DNA from: Rhodospirillaceae bacterium
Lineage (GTDB): Bacteria > Pseudomonadota > Alphaproteobacteria > Rhodospirillales > Rhodospirillaceae
DNA: 64,000 nucleotides
Reading direction: 5' to 3'
Assembly (NCBI GenBank): GCA_029243545.1
Contig: JAQWRV010000013.1
Location: 1-64,000, forward strand
In this document: positions 1-8,647 of the stretch, one piece after another
Numbering within the stretch: position 1 is the stretch's first letter
Layout of the letters: every line of letters starts with the position of its first letter
Program-made: the position numbers and the translations under genes
Notes under the pieces: generated by a model
What the model was told of the DNA's origin: nothing
What the model saw: the letters and a program-made list of their open reading frames with translations, nothing else
Databases searched by the model: none

Positions 1-1224
1 ACGAACGCGATTGAACTAGATCCAAACGATGCCGATGCGCATTTTGCTCTGGCTAATGTCCTCGCCGACTTAGGAAAGTTCGAACAAGCCATTGCTCAAA
101 TCAAAATTGCCATCAATCTCAAACCAAACTGGCCAGAGGCCAACACAAATTGGGCTAACTATTTATGCGAACTCGACCTACAGGAAGATGCGCTGGAAAA
201 GTATGAGCATGCCCTAACATTGAGCCCTTCGAACGCAAACGCAACCGTAAACAAAGCGTTTGCCCTTTTGTCCTTAGGCAAGCTGCATGATGGATGGGAT
301 TGCTACAAAGTACGCCACGAATCCAGCGCCCCCGGCTTCGCAAGCCTCAATAACTCAATTCCCATATGGCAGGGCGAAAGCCTTTCGGACAAGCGGGTGC
401 TTGTCCTTGGGGAACAGGGCCTAGGAGACGAAATATTGTACGCATCGATGCTGCAAGAATTCTCTCGTGAAACGCGCCAGTGCATCTTTGCTTGTTCAAC
501 TAAGCTCGTCCCTCTATTCAAAAAAACCTTTGCCATCGGGTCAAACATTGAGATCGTTGACCGTAAAAAAGACGATCTGTCTGGAGGTCAATTTGACGTT
601 CAAACATCGTTTATCGATATTGGAAAGCATTGTCGCCCATCCCTCAGATCTTTCCCGCCAGCAGTTCAATACCTGGCCGCTGATCGAGAACAAGTCGCTA
701 GCTTAAGGGACACATATCAAGCTCAATTTGGAAAGCATAAGGTTTTAGTTGGAGTTTCTTGGGCAAGTGGCAATCCCACAATAGGCCGCAACAAATCCAT
801 CCCTCTGGAAAACTGGTCGCCTGTACTTGAGCATCAAGATCTACAGTTTATAAGCCTTCAAACGGGTCAAGCCTGTAGCGACCTTGAAACGGCGCAAGCG
901 GATATACGGCAAGCAGTTTATACAGATCCGAACTTACCAATAGAAGGCGACATACAATCTGCCTTATGCCAGTTGGCAGTTATGGATCTCGTCATTACGT
1001 GCAGCAACACCACGGCCCATCTGTCAGGAGCGTCTGGCAGACCAACCTGGGTGGTGCTCCCGACAGGGCGGTCCCGTATTTGGTATTGGTTTAAAGGCCA
1101 AAATCCTTGCCCTTGGTACCCTCAGGTCAGACTTTACCAAAAATCAACGGCGGCCAGCTGGCGCGCTATTATGGGCCAGGTGGGACAGGATCTTGGCCAA
1201 TTGCCAGGCAGAAGTGATATCTAA
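1..1224 (+). CDS. TPR protein with GT9/heptosyltransferase-like domain (5' end missing)
   Basis: The reading frame is open from base 1, so the start lies before the window; 407 residues are visible. The first ~90 residues are TPR units (alternating A-L-G-K and N-P signatures). The rest is a glycosyltransferase-like domain with a GEQGLGDEI loop, as in ADP-heptose transferases of family GT9, and a C-terminal SNTTAHLSGASGRPTWVVLP stretch that matches the donor-binding end of that family. It ends in an aromatic PWYP-type tail shared with the genes at 6525 and 15755. It is probably a cytoplasmic protein glycosyltransferase. Heptose as the donor is inferred from the fold and the nearby gmhA-like gene. 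It lies upstream of the exported protein at 1526 and the type II secretion genes. Confidence 0.8.
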   Translation, partial: TNAIELDPNDADAHFALANVLADLGKFEQAIAQIKIAINLKPNWPEANTNWANYLCELDLQEDALEKYEHALTLSPSNANATVNKAFALLSLGKLHDGWDCYKVRHESSAPGFASLNNSIPIWQGESLSDKRVLVLGEQGLGDEILYASMLQEFSRETRQCIFACSTKLVPLFKKTFAIGSNIEIVDRKKDDLSGGQFDVQTSFIDIGKHCRPSLRSFPPAVQYLAADREQVASLRDTYQAQFGKHKVLVGVSWASGNPTIGRNKSIPLENWSPVLEHQDLQFISLQTGQACSDLETAQADIRQAVYTDPNLPIEGDIQSALCQLAVMDLVITCSNTTAHLSGASGRPTWVVLPTGRSRIWYWFKGQNPCPWYPQVRLYQKSTAASWRAIMGQVGQDLGQLPGRSDI

Positions 1225-1414
1225 CCGAAACTCTCGTTAAGTGCGGACTGCGCACACCGCCCTATACGGGCCAGGACAGAAGCCTTTCCAAAGTTTTAAG
1301 GCGTTTTTAAGGGCCTTCGCCATCCCTTGCGCCGCTGCCATAAGGTCATACTGGTAGAGATTAAGGACTGAGCAAAACTGGTGCAATAATGCAACATCCA
1401 AGCACCTTTAATAC

Positions 1415-1443
1415 TTGACTTCCTTGGCTTGAAACGGTGTTAT
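1415..1443 (+). promoter_or_regulatory. sigma-70-like promoter for the 474-residue exported protein
   Basis: TTGACT at 1415-1420 is followed after exactly 17 bases by TGTTAT at 1438-1443 (four of six matches to the -10 consensus). It lies about 80 bases ahead of the start codon at 1526, within the 301-base gap that follows the upstream glycosyltransferase gene. No other convincing signal was seen in this gap apart from the hairpin at 1464. Confidence 0.5.
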
Positions 1444-1463
1444 GCCATTGCGCTGACGGGCGC

Positions 1464-1481
1464 ACGCGTATGCATGCGCGT
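1464..1481 (+). promoter_or_regulatory. near-perfect palindrome in the 5' leader
   Basis: The 18 bases from 1464 to 1481 (ACGCGTATG then CATGCGCGT) can pair along their whole length as RNA with one G-U pair. The site lies in the predicted leader between the promoter and the ribosome binding site. It may stabilise a highly made mRNA or bind a protein. Its role is unknown. Confidence 0.35.
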
Positions 1482-1525
1482 TACTTAAATTATGATATCT
1501 GCACACTTAAGGGGATCCCTTTGTT

Positions 1526-2950
1526 ATGAAACGACAATCTCTCTATATAGGTGGGGCCTTGTTGGCAACGACAGCCCTATCGACGTCAGCTTACGCTGGC
1601 ACAGTTGTAAACAACGGAGTTGCGAGTAACTCTCCAGCTACGTCGTATACAGCACGCGCACTTTCGGCTCAGGTTTTCGCAGCGACTTCGCCAGAAGCCA
1701 CTACGCTTGGGCCACTTGGCTTCATGATCAATTTCACCAATTCGTTCACCACCGGCTTTGACATCGAATTTGAATCAACAAATTCTGATTTCACCGGGAC
1801 TGTTTCTGTGCAGCCTGTATCACAGCCTTCGACCGGCACACTTCGCTTCCTAACCTCGGTCGGCACTACCTTCTCAGGTTGTACGGTTCAGGTGTTGACG
1901 GAGCGCATTCTTGTTGAAGATTGTGCATCTACTACAACCGGCATTGATGCACTTGATTTCTCGAGTGTGAGCTTCAACGAAGCCAATGGACTTGCAACGG
2001 CCGGAGCTACCTTGCAAATCGCAAGTGGTGTCGTAAGTGGGTCAAACAGCAACAGTACCTTTGAACTGATTACCACTGGCACACTAGCAACCAGTAGAAC
2101 TTCATACGGTACAGTTGTGACAACGCCAGCGTCGGCTAACATCAACAACGCCGCTACACCGCCGTTCTCAGGAATTGGTTCGGGCACAACCCAAGCCGCT
2201 TCCTACCAACTTGGTTCGGTCCGGGTAACAAACTTTGCTGGCATCGAAAATAACTTAGTTGCCACTTCTGTCATTACCACAGCCAATCTTACCGGTGGTA
2301 TGGAAGTAACCGTTACCCACGGTGTGTTGAGTGATGCAGCGACAACGTCGCTTGATCTGTCAACTCTCGGAGCTAGCGTCTCCAAAGCTAGCTTTGTCGG
2401 CAATGTGGCTTCGTTCAACGCCATTACAGCTGGCAATATTGGTTCATCGTTTGACATTACCGTGAACTTCGACGGCACAACTGCAATCTCCAACTGGGCT
2501 GCAGGTACGGTTGATATGGTCTTCACTGCAACCGCCAGTGAGAACTTGACCACAAGAGCCGCGACCTCTGGTACGTTAGGTGCATTGGTTCGTAGTGGCT
2601 TCTCGACCCAGATCAACACTGCGCAGTCCTCTGCAGGTACTGGTGCAACGTTGTACCAATCCCTCGTTCGGGTGACTAACAATGGTACCGTTGCTGGCAC
2701 AGTGTCGATTACGTTGAGAGACGATGCTGATGGCAGTGTGTACGGCACGTATACGACTGAATCGATCGAAGCCAATTCTTCGCTTCAGGTCAGCATGCCG
2801 ACCATCGAAACCGCCCTTGGAATTACAGCAGCTGGCCAATACCAGCTGGGTATTGCAGGAGCAATCGACGGCTACGCTCAACACGTTGTGTTCAATAGTG
2901 TAGACAACCTGTTTGTCGATCTCTCAGGCTTCCGGGCCGCTAACCCGTAA
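1526..2950 (+). CDS. exported Ser/Thr-rich surface or secreted protein, 474 residues
   Basis: I do not recognise the family. Residues 1-24 form a clear Sec signal peptide (basic MKRQ start, hydrophobic core, cut after A-Y-A). The mature part is strongly enriched in Ser, Thr, Ala, Gly and Val, and reads as beta-rich repeats of hydrophobic/Thr strands. It has just two cysteines, near residues 118 and 133, which could form one disulfide. The start is supported by AAGGGGAT nine bases upstream. It has its own promoter and a strong terminator, so it is a separate, probably abundant transcript. Its position between a TPR-glycosyltransferase gene and the type II secretion operon makes it the best candidate here for a secreted, glycosylated substrate. 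It could also be an S-layer-like protein. Confidence 0.75.
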   Translation: MKRQSLYIGGALLATTALSTSAYAGTVVNNGVASNSPATSYTARALSAQVFAATSPEATTLGPLGFMINFTNSFTTGFDIEFESTNSDFTGTVSVQPVSQPSTGTLRFLTSVGTTFSGCTVQVLTERILVEDCASTTTGIDALDFSSVSFNEANGLATAGATLQIASGVVSGSNSNSTFELITTGTLATSRTSYGTVVTTPASANINNAATPPFSGIGSGTTQAASYQLGSVRVTNFAGIENNLVATSVITTANLTGGMEVTVTHGVLSDAATTSLDLSTLGASVSKASFVGNVASFNAITAGNIGSSFDITVNFDGTTAISNWAAGTVDMVFTATASENLTTRAATSGTLGALVRSGFSTQINTAQSSAGTGATLYQSLVRVTNNGTVAGTVSITLRDDADGSVYGTYTTESIEANSSLQVSMPTIETALGITAAGQYQLGIAGAIDGYAQHVVFNSVDNLFVDLSGFRAANP

Positions 2951-2990
2951 GCTAGAGCTCAAAATTTCCGGCTTCTCTGAGGCTGGAAGA

Positions 2991-3022
2991 AAGGGGAGGG
3001 TTTTTAACCCTCCCCTTTTTTT
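2991..3022 (+). terminator. strong rho-independent terminator
   Basis: A perfect 12-base-pair stem (AAGGGGAGGGTT with AACCCTCCCCTT) around a TTT loop is followed by a T run. It lies 40 bases after the stop codon of the exported protein and isolates that gene from the secretion operon. Confidence 0.95.
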
Positions 3023-3289
3023 ATTTGGCACTCCTTTTTTTGGCGCTCATGGATAAAACTCATATATATACACGCCTTACATTTTCACTGGTTCCACAGA
3101 AGATGTTTTCACCTTGAAGGCTAATGATCCATGGGCAAACAAGACCTCAAAACGGCGCTATGTGAACGTTCGCCGGCCAACTTAGCCACGGTTTCCATCA
3201 AACCGTTCATGACACAGGCTTAATTTCTTAATCAGCGATTATGTGCGGTACAATCGATCTCATTGGCAGCGATTAGGCATTCCAGATAA
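3023..3289. other. gap ahead of the secretion operon
   Basis: There is no open frame of note here. A TACAAT at 3249-3254 could be a -10 element for gspF, but no good -35 element lies at the right distance. The operon promoter is presumably in this stretch and could not be pinned down. Confidence 0.3.
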
Positions 3290-4504
3290 ATGGCGACCGC
3301 GTTTGAATATGAGGCTGTCGATAGCGCCGGCAAGGCGTTACTCGGGCAAGTTTCAGCCGAGACCACACGCGAGGCTATGCGTGTCCTCACATCGAGGGGG
3401 CTGACCCCGGTTCGTATGGTGGAAGCAAAACCTGCCAAGAGCCGGGGGCCGTTATTTTCCCTGCGAAAAACACCAACGGATCAAGACTACATTTTAACAT
3501 TGAAACAAATGGCCCTGCTTCTGAACGCTGGTGTCCCTCTCATTTCGGGTGTTGAAACTCTTAAATCCCAGAGCATCCACCCTCACCTCGCGAAAGCGTT
3601 CTCGAATTTAGCCAAAGCACTCCGGGCCGGGACGAAATTCTCGGCAGCGTTTCGAACAGCCATTCCAGGGCTCCCTTCATACGTCTTTCAATTGAGTGCA
3701 GCAGGGGAAACAATTGGTGAATTAGGGCCCGCTTTGTCTGATGCCGCCGAACAACTGGAATATGAGTATCGCGTGCGTCAAGAGTTCCGCAATGCGTTAA
3801 CCTACCCCACAATCCTCGTCGGCGCCGGATTGACCGCCGTTCTCTTTATTTTCATCGTCGTCGTCCCACGGTTCTCGGCCATGCTCGCATCTTCCAAACA
3901 AGACCTCCCATTAATATCGGAAATCGTCTTGTCTACAGGCATGGCGCTGAGTGCCAACAAAACACTCGTGTTCGGTACCGCAATGGCCCTGATATTTCTG
4001 GGAACATGGGTATTTAAACAACCTGCAGCCAAAGATGCTATGCGCCAAAAACTTGTATTTCTTCCCGTCTTCGGTGCATGGCTTAAGGAATCAGAGTTGG
4101 CGCGATGGTCGTCAATGCTCGGCACCATGCTGCGTCATGGCGTGGACCTCATCAAGGCACTGGACCTAGCTCGCGAGACCATGAGCATCCGCACGCTCAG
4201 AACGAAAATGGAGCAGGTAAGTAAGATGGTGCGTGCTGGTAAATCATTATCTGCTGCTATGAAAGAGCAAGACGCATTCTCAGACACCGCTCTTAGCCTG
4301 GTACAAGTAGGCGAGGATTCAGGAGAATTGGCGTCAATGCTGAAGTCCTTAGCTACGCTCTATGAAGACTCCGGGCACCAAAGAATGAAGCGTTTCCTTT
4401 TAATTCTGGAGCCCGCTGCGATCATTCTGATAGGGCTGGTGATCGGTGGCATCGTAACTGCCATTATGTTAGCAATCACGAGCATCAATCAGGTCGGGCT
4501 CTAA
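3290..4504 (+). CDS. gspF: type II secretion inner-membrane platform protein GspF
   Basis: This 404-residue polytopic protein is the inner-membrane platform that couples the secretion ATPase to pseudopilus assembly. It opens with the family's F-x-Y-x-A-x-D-x-x-G motif, has the two repeated GspF domains (about residues 65-190 and 270-395), and three hydrophobic segments near residues 170, 220 and 375. The length is typical. It heads the operon, which is unusual because gspE normally lies directly upstream and is missing here. gspG follows after 19 bases. Confidence 0.93.
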   Translation: MATAFEYEAVDSAGKALLGQVSAETTREAMRVLTSRGLTPVRMVEAKPAKSRGPLFSLRKTPTDQDYILTLKQMALLLNAGVPLISGVETLKSQSIHPHLAKAFSNLAKALRAGTKFSAAFRTAIPGLPSYVFQLSAAGETIGELGPALSDAAEQLEYEYRVRQEFRNALTYPTILVGAGLTAVLFIFIVVVPRFSAMLASSKQDLPLISEIVLSTGMALSANKTLVFGTAMALIFLGTWVFKQPAAKDAMRQKLVFLPVFGAWLKESELARWSSMLGTMLRHGVDLIKALDLARETMSIRTLRTKMEQVSKMVRAGKSLSAAMKEQDAFSDTALSLVQVGEDSGELASMLKSLATLYEDSGHQRMKRFLLILEPAAIILIGLVIGGIVTAIMLAITSINQVGL

Positions 4505-4523
4505 TTATCTAATCGAGTGACAC

Positions 4524-4979
4524 ATGTCCCATTTCAATTCTTCGCGAAGAAAGATTCAGCAGAACGGATTCACCCTACTCGAGATGCTGGTTGTCTTGGT
4601 TATTATTGGCCTGGTCGCAAGCCTTGTAGGCCCTCAACTTTTGGGCCGGGTCGACACCTCTAGAGTGACAGCCGCCGATGCCCAGGTAAGAATGCTTAAA
4701 GGCGCCTTGGATACTCTACGGCTTGATATTGGCCGTTTCCCAACTCAGGAAGAAGGCCTGTCATTGCTAATAAAGTCACCATCCGATGAACGAGCCAAAC
4801 GACGCTGGCAAGGCCCTTACCTCGCGGAAGACGTGCCCTTTGATCCATGGGGAAGTACGTACCAATACAAACCTAAGAATTCTACAAGCGTCATTCTTTA
4901 CAGTTTTGGCGCTGACGCCAAGTCAGGTGGAGAGGGAATCGATGCGGATGTGGGCTTTCTTGAGAACACAGCACCTTAA
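4524..4979 (+). CDS. gspG: type II secretion major pseudopilin GspG
   Basis: This is the major pseudopilin of 151 residues. The prepilin peptidase site is in QNGFTLLEMLVVLVIIG (cut after Gly, with Glu at position 5 of the mature form). The conserved GspG core follows: R-F-P-T-Q-E-E-G-L, then W-Q-G-P-Y-L and F-D-P-W-G near residues 75-115, and a C-terminal Y-S-F-G-A-D calcium-site-like stretch. Its end overlaps the start of gspH, which suggests coupled translation. It polymerises into the periplasmic pseudopilus. Confidence 0.95.
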   Translation: MSHFNSSRRKIQQNGFTLLEMLVVLVIIGLVASLVGPQLLGRVDTSRVTAADAQVRMLKGALDTLRLDIGRFPTQEEGLSLLIKSPSDERAKRRWQGPYLAEDVPFDPWGSTYQYKPKNSTSVILYSFGADAKSGGEGIDADVGFLENTAP

Positions 4980-5466
4980 ACAGAAGCACGGCTCTGATAG
5001 GGGCTTTACTTTGCTAGAAATATTGACGGTGTTATTCATCGTCGGTTTGTCTGTTGGCTTGGTCGCGCCCAATCTACCTGGGGTTCTTGACCGCGTGTCG
5101 TTTGCCCTCGAACGGGACACCCTCATTAGAGAGTTGAACACGCTACCTTACAAGGCAGCCGGCGCCAATCTAGATTTTGTTCTTGTCGGTGAGTTCGCAT
5201 ATTCAAACCCAACAAACACAGGGCCAGCTCTATACGAGTTTGTAGACGTTGAAGAACTCGATATTAGTGTTCCTTACCGAAGCGGGGGCATTCGCATGGC
5301 CACATTATCCGTCCCGCAAGACTGGAGCGTCTACGTTCCTGAGCCCATTTTTTTTAGGTCATCGGGGTTCTGTACAGGCGGTAGCGTTATCGTAAATGTA
5401 GGTCAGTTTGAGTATGCCCTTTCAGCTCAAGCACCTTATTGCCAGTTTTCAGAGTCAGACCAATGA
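4942..5466 (+). CDS. gspH: type II secretion minor pseudopilin GspH
   Basis: The open frame extends upstream, but the start at 4942 is chosen because it follows a GGTGGAGAGG ribosome binding site and puts the prepilin motif DRGFTLLEILTVLFIVGLS at residues 18-36. That gives 174 residues. It overlaps the end of gspG by 38 bases. After the helix the sequence is divergent, with two cysteines near residues 150 and 169, as is usual for GspH minor pseudopilins. Its stop overlaps the gspI start. Confidence 0.85.
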   Translation: MRMWAFLRTQHLKQKHGSDRGFTLLEILTVLFIVGLSVGLVAPNLPGVLDRVSFALERDTLIRELNTLPYKAAGANLDFVLVGEFAYSNPTNTGPALYEFVDVEELDISVPYRSGGIRMATLSVPQDWSVYVPEPIFFRSSGFCTGGSVIVNVGQFEYALSAQAPYCQFSESDQ

Positions 5467-5915
5467 CAGGCCAGTATCGGCATTCTGACTGCATAAGAGG
5501 ATTCACGCTTATAGAGGCCATAGTCGCGATAACGATTATTGGCATTACAATACTGCCAATCATGGCGCTCTTGGGACAGTCGCTCAATCAACTCACGCGA
5601 ACCGGTGACGCTAATGCCCGCGCCGCAGCAACTGAATCAGCCCTTGCGGTTATTGACCCCATCAATCCCTTTATTACGCCTACTGGAGAGACACAGTTGG
5701 GAGCAACCGAATTGACGTGGCAAAGTGAAATACTTGTCGAACCCAATGAAGGGGTACAGATACGAGCCGGGCTAGCTGGTTACCATGTCGGATTCTACAA
5801 GGTGACTATATCACTCAGCAAAGACGGCGATCCGTGGTTTTCTTTTGATACGCGAAAGGTTGGTTACCAGAGAATTAGCGGAGAAGGCAGTCCTTTTGAA
5901 GACACAACGCGTTAA
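5463..5915 (+). CDS. gspI: type II secretion minor pseudopilin GspI
   Basis: This 150-residue protein starts at the ATGA overlap with gspH (5463), giving a short leader ending in the CIRGFTLIEAIVAITIIGI prepilin motif. The W-x-S-E-I and F-D-T-R-K parts of the C-terminal half fit GspI. With GspJ and GspK it should form the tip of the pseudopilus. It is followed after four bases by gspJ. Confidence 0.87.
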   Translation: MTGQYRHSDCIRGFTLIEAIVAITIIGITILPIMALLGQSLNQLTRTGDANARAAATESALAVIDPINPFITPTGETQLGATELTWQSEILVEPNEGVQIRAGLAGYHVGFYKVTISLSKDGDPWFSFDTRKVGYQRISGEGSPFEDTTR

Positions 5916-5919
5916 TATT

Positions 5920-6528
5920 ATGAACCCAAGAGTTGTTAGATGTAACGGCTTTACACTGCTTGAAGTCATCGTTGTCTTGATGATCTCTGGGTTGATTGCA
6001 GCGGTACTCATGCAGGGATTATCCTTGATGTTAGAGTCCCGTCTACGTGTCGCCGGCGCAATTGATGGCATTGATAGAAAAGGAATACAGACCAGCATCC
6101 TTACGAGCCCACTGCGAGGAGTCCTTCCAGATTACTACGACGGACCCGATGTTTTTTCTGGTTATCAAAAACAAATGCGCGGGTTAACCCTTTCGCCCCT
6201 TCAAGGTACATCAGGCGCCCCCACAGGGTTTGGAATGAACCTAGATTACGACAGTTTAAAGAACACAACTACGATAACCTACTATGAGCGTGGCTACGAC
6301 CCTCTCGAGTTGGCTCAATGGCTAGGCAACTTCGGGGAATTTTCCTATCGTGGGCGAAACGGAGACTGGGAGGAGTCTTGGCCTCCCCGGCGCGACGATG
6401 CGAAACAAGCTCCGCGAACAATCCGTGTCTTAACTGGATTGCAGGATACCGCTTATGTCATCAGGATTATGGCGCCGCATGATCGCGTTGGCCGCGTACA
6501 AGATGGACCCTTCGGAGACGTCCAATGA
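5920..6528 (+). CDS. gspJ: type II secretion minor pseudopilin GspJ
   Basis: The start at 5920 is chosen over one 75 bases upstream, because it leaves a short basic leader before the prepilin motif CNGFTLLEVIVVLMISGL. The protein has 202 residues, with a beta-rich C-terminal domain as in GspJ (Y-Y-E-R-G strand, then L-T-G-L-Q). The stop overlaps the start of the TPR-glycosyltransferase gene by four bases (ATGA), so the latter is part of the same operon. Confidence 0.85.
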   Translation: MNPRVVRCNGFTLLEVIVVLMISGLIAAVLMQGLSLMLESRLRVAGAIDGIDRKGIQTSILTSPLRGVLPDYYDGPDVFSGYQKQMRGLTLSPLQGTSGAPTGFGMNLDYDSLKNTTTITYYERGYDPLELAQWLGNFGEFSYRGRNGDWEESWPPRRDDAKQAPRTIRVLTGLQDTAYVIRIMAPHDRVGRVQDGPFGDVQ

Positions 6529-8438
6529 CTGACGCGGAGGGCGTCAAACAAGCACTCAAAACAGCTCTCTCAGCCATGCAGTCGGGCCAGTTCGATACCG
6601 CGATAGATGTTTGCCAAAACGTTCTTGAACGCCAAAGCGGCTCTGGCGACGCATTTCATATATTAGCCCTTAGTCAGCGCGGCAAAGGGGATATCATAAG
6701 TGCCGAAAAGGCCATCAAACGGGCCGCAAGAAAGTCGCCTGGCAACCCGTCTATTCTCAATAGCTATGGACTCATCGCTCTTGATGCCGGGAGGCCCGCA
6801 CCGGCGTCGCGCCTTTTCCGGAAAGCGCTTAAACTTGATACCAAGTTTGCAGCGGCACACGCTAACCTAGGACATGCGCTGGCGAAATCTAGGCACATCG
6901 ACGAAGCACGGACATCTTATTATACAGCACTCACGCTCAACCCTTCTTTAACAGATGCATTTATAAATCTCGCGCTTCTGTTGCGTTCTACAGACCATAT
7001 CTCTGAAATCGAATCTCTACTGACGCAGTTCTTGAAGACAAACTCGCGTGGACCAGCTGTCTGTTTCGTGGAGGGCCTTATCGCTCTTGATAAAGGGCAA
7101 CCAGAGAATGCCGAAAAGATATTCCGGGAAGGTCTTGAGTACGATCCAAGTTCACAGTCAACATTGGTAAATTTAGGCGTTGCTCTTTCGAAACAGGGCA
7201 AGAATAAACCAGCGATAGATGTGTTTAATAGAGCTCTGAAACGCTCTCCCGACGATACTGATATCCATATAAATTTAGCAGACACACTAAAGTATGACTC
7301 GCCGACGACAGCCAGGGATCACATCAATGCTGCATTGCTTCAAAAACCAGGAGACTTAAATGCGCGAGACATGTTGGGCTTCACGTGGCTACTAGAAGGT
7401 GACTTTGGGAAGGCGATATCTGAGTTTGACAAGGTATTAGCGGTCGAACCAGGTTACGAAAGAGCTGTTTTCCACAAAGCTGGAGCCCTTTTCTTATCCG
7501 GAGCACTTGAGAAAGCTTGGTCATATTATATGAACTTGTATGGCACGTCTGGACTACGCGGCAGTCCCATTGGTGGATCTCTAGCGATTGCATCAGCAGC
7601 CGAAATAATTTCCCAAAAAACTCTCGTCTGGACAGACCAGGGTATTGGAGACGAAATACTCCAGCTCAGTATGGTCTCCGATCTTGTCAAACAGAACGCT
7701 CCTATTTGCATCGCTACAAGTAAAAGACTGATCCCCTTGGTGACGCGTTCATTTCCGAAAACGCATTGTCGAAATCGCGAAACACTAACCAAGCAAGACA
7801 TAGATGTTCTGAATCTAACTAGGCAGATCCCCGCAGCGGCCATTGGAACATTCAACCGGCGGAAGATGGCTGATTTTCCAAATCACGGTGGCTTTCTAAA
7901 CGCTAATAAGCAAGCGATTTATGAACTAAGAAAGAAATACAAACGCATCTCAGAGGGTCGGCCAATTGTAGGTCTGTCTTGGATTAGTACAAATACTGAA
8001 TTTGGTGCACAAAAATCTATATCGCTCAGTGAGCTGGCACCTATTCTTGCCAACGAGCAATTCTACTTTCTAGATTTACAGTATGGAAACACGGATAAAG
8101 AAATACAGAGCTTACATCACGATGTCCGCAGAAGATTCATACAGGATCAAGATATTGATCCATTATCTGACCTAGATATGTTTGCGGCTCAGATTTTATC
8201 TGTAGATTTGGTTATCACAATTAGCAATTCAACAGCTCACATTGCCGGCGCTCTTGGGTGCCCAACTTGGGTGCTGGTTCCAAAGCCTGGCCCTGGATGG
8301 CTTTGGTACTGGTTTACAGAACGTGAAGATAGTCCATGGTATCCCTCCGTTCACCTTTTTAGGCAGTCTCAGAGCCGGGATTGGACACCTGCGCTAGCGT
8401 CAATACGGCAGCGGTTGGGCACTTTTCTCCCTAAATGA
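6525..8438 (+). CDS. TPR protein with GT9/heptosyltransferase-like domain inside the secretion operon
   Basis: This 637-residue protein has about nine TPR units (residues ~10-340) followed by a GT9-like domain. The markers are T-D-Q-G-I-G-D-E-I near residue 370 and ISNSTAHIAGALGCPTWVLV near 560, then W-Y-W-F and S-P-W-Y-P. It has the same architecture as the genes at 1 and 15755. There is no signal peptide, so it should act in the cytoplasm. It overlaps gspJ by four bases and precedes gspK, which ties it to the secretion machine by transcription. The likely job is to glycosylate a secreted protein or pseudopilin before export; donor and acceptor are inferred. Confidence 0.82.
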   Translation: MTDAEGVKQALKTALSAMQSGQFDTAIDVCQNVLERQSGSGDAFHILALSQRGKGDIISAEKAIKRAARKSPGNPSILNSYGLIALDAGRPAPASRLFRKALKLDTKFAAAHANLGHALAKSRHIDEARTSYYTALTLNPSLTDAFINLALLLRSTDHISEIESLLTQFLKTNSRGPAVCFVEGLIALDKGQPENAEKIFREGLEYDPSSQSTLVNLGVALSKQGKNKPAIDVFNRALKRSPDDTDIHINLADTLKYDSPTTARDHINAALLQKPGDLNARDMLGFTWLLEGDFGKAISEFDKVLAVEPGYERAVFHKAGALFLSGALEKAWSYYMNLYGTSGLRGSPIGGSLAIASAAEIISQKTLVWTDQGIGDEILQLSMVSDLVKQNAPICIATSKRLIPLVTRSFPKTHCRNRETLTKQDIDVLNLTRQIPAAAIGTFNRRKMADFPNHGGFLNANKQAIYELRKKYKRISEGRPIVGLSWISTNTEFGAQKSISLSELAPILANEQFYFLDLQYGNTDKEIQSLHHDVRRRFIQDQDIDPLSDLDMFAAQILSVDLVITISNSTAHIAGALGCPTWVLVPKPGPGWLWYWFTEREDSPWYPSVHLFRQSQSRDWTPALASIRQRLGTFLPK

Positions 8439-8647
8439 CAATGGGTTACAACGAATTAATTGGGAATAGGAATCTCTCAAGACTAGATTGATGTGGCCTA
8501 GTGGATTTTTATTTCCAGGCACGGTTAAGAAAAGGGGATTCGTTTACCGCAACTGATGTGGATATTCGTTTCCTTGATGGTTTTAACTGCTGTCAACGTT
8601 TAACAGCAAACTTAGTTTTAGTATCCCCAAGGACTGTGACCTTTCAC

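Noticed and set aside
2203-2775. 190-codon minus-strand frame opposite the exported protein
   Set aside because: It is a shadow of the repetitive Thr/Val-rich coding frame, without a ribosome binding site.
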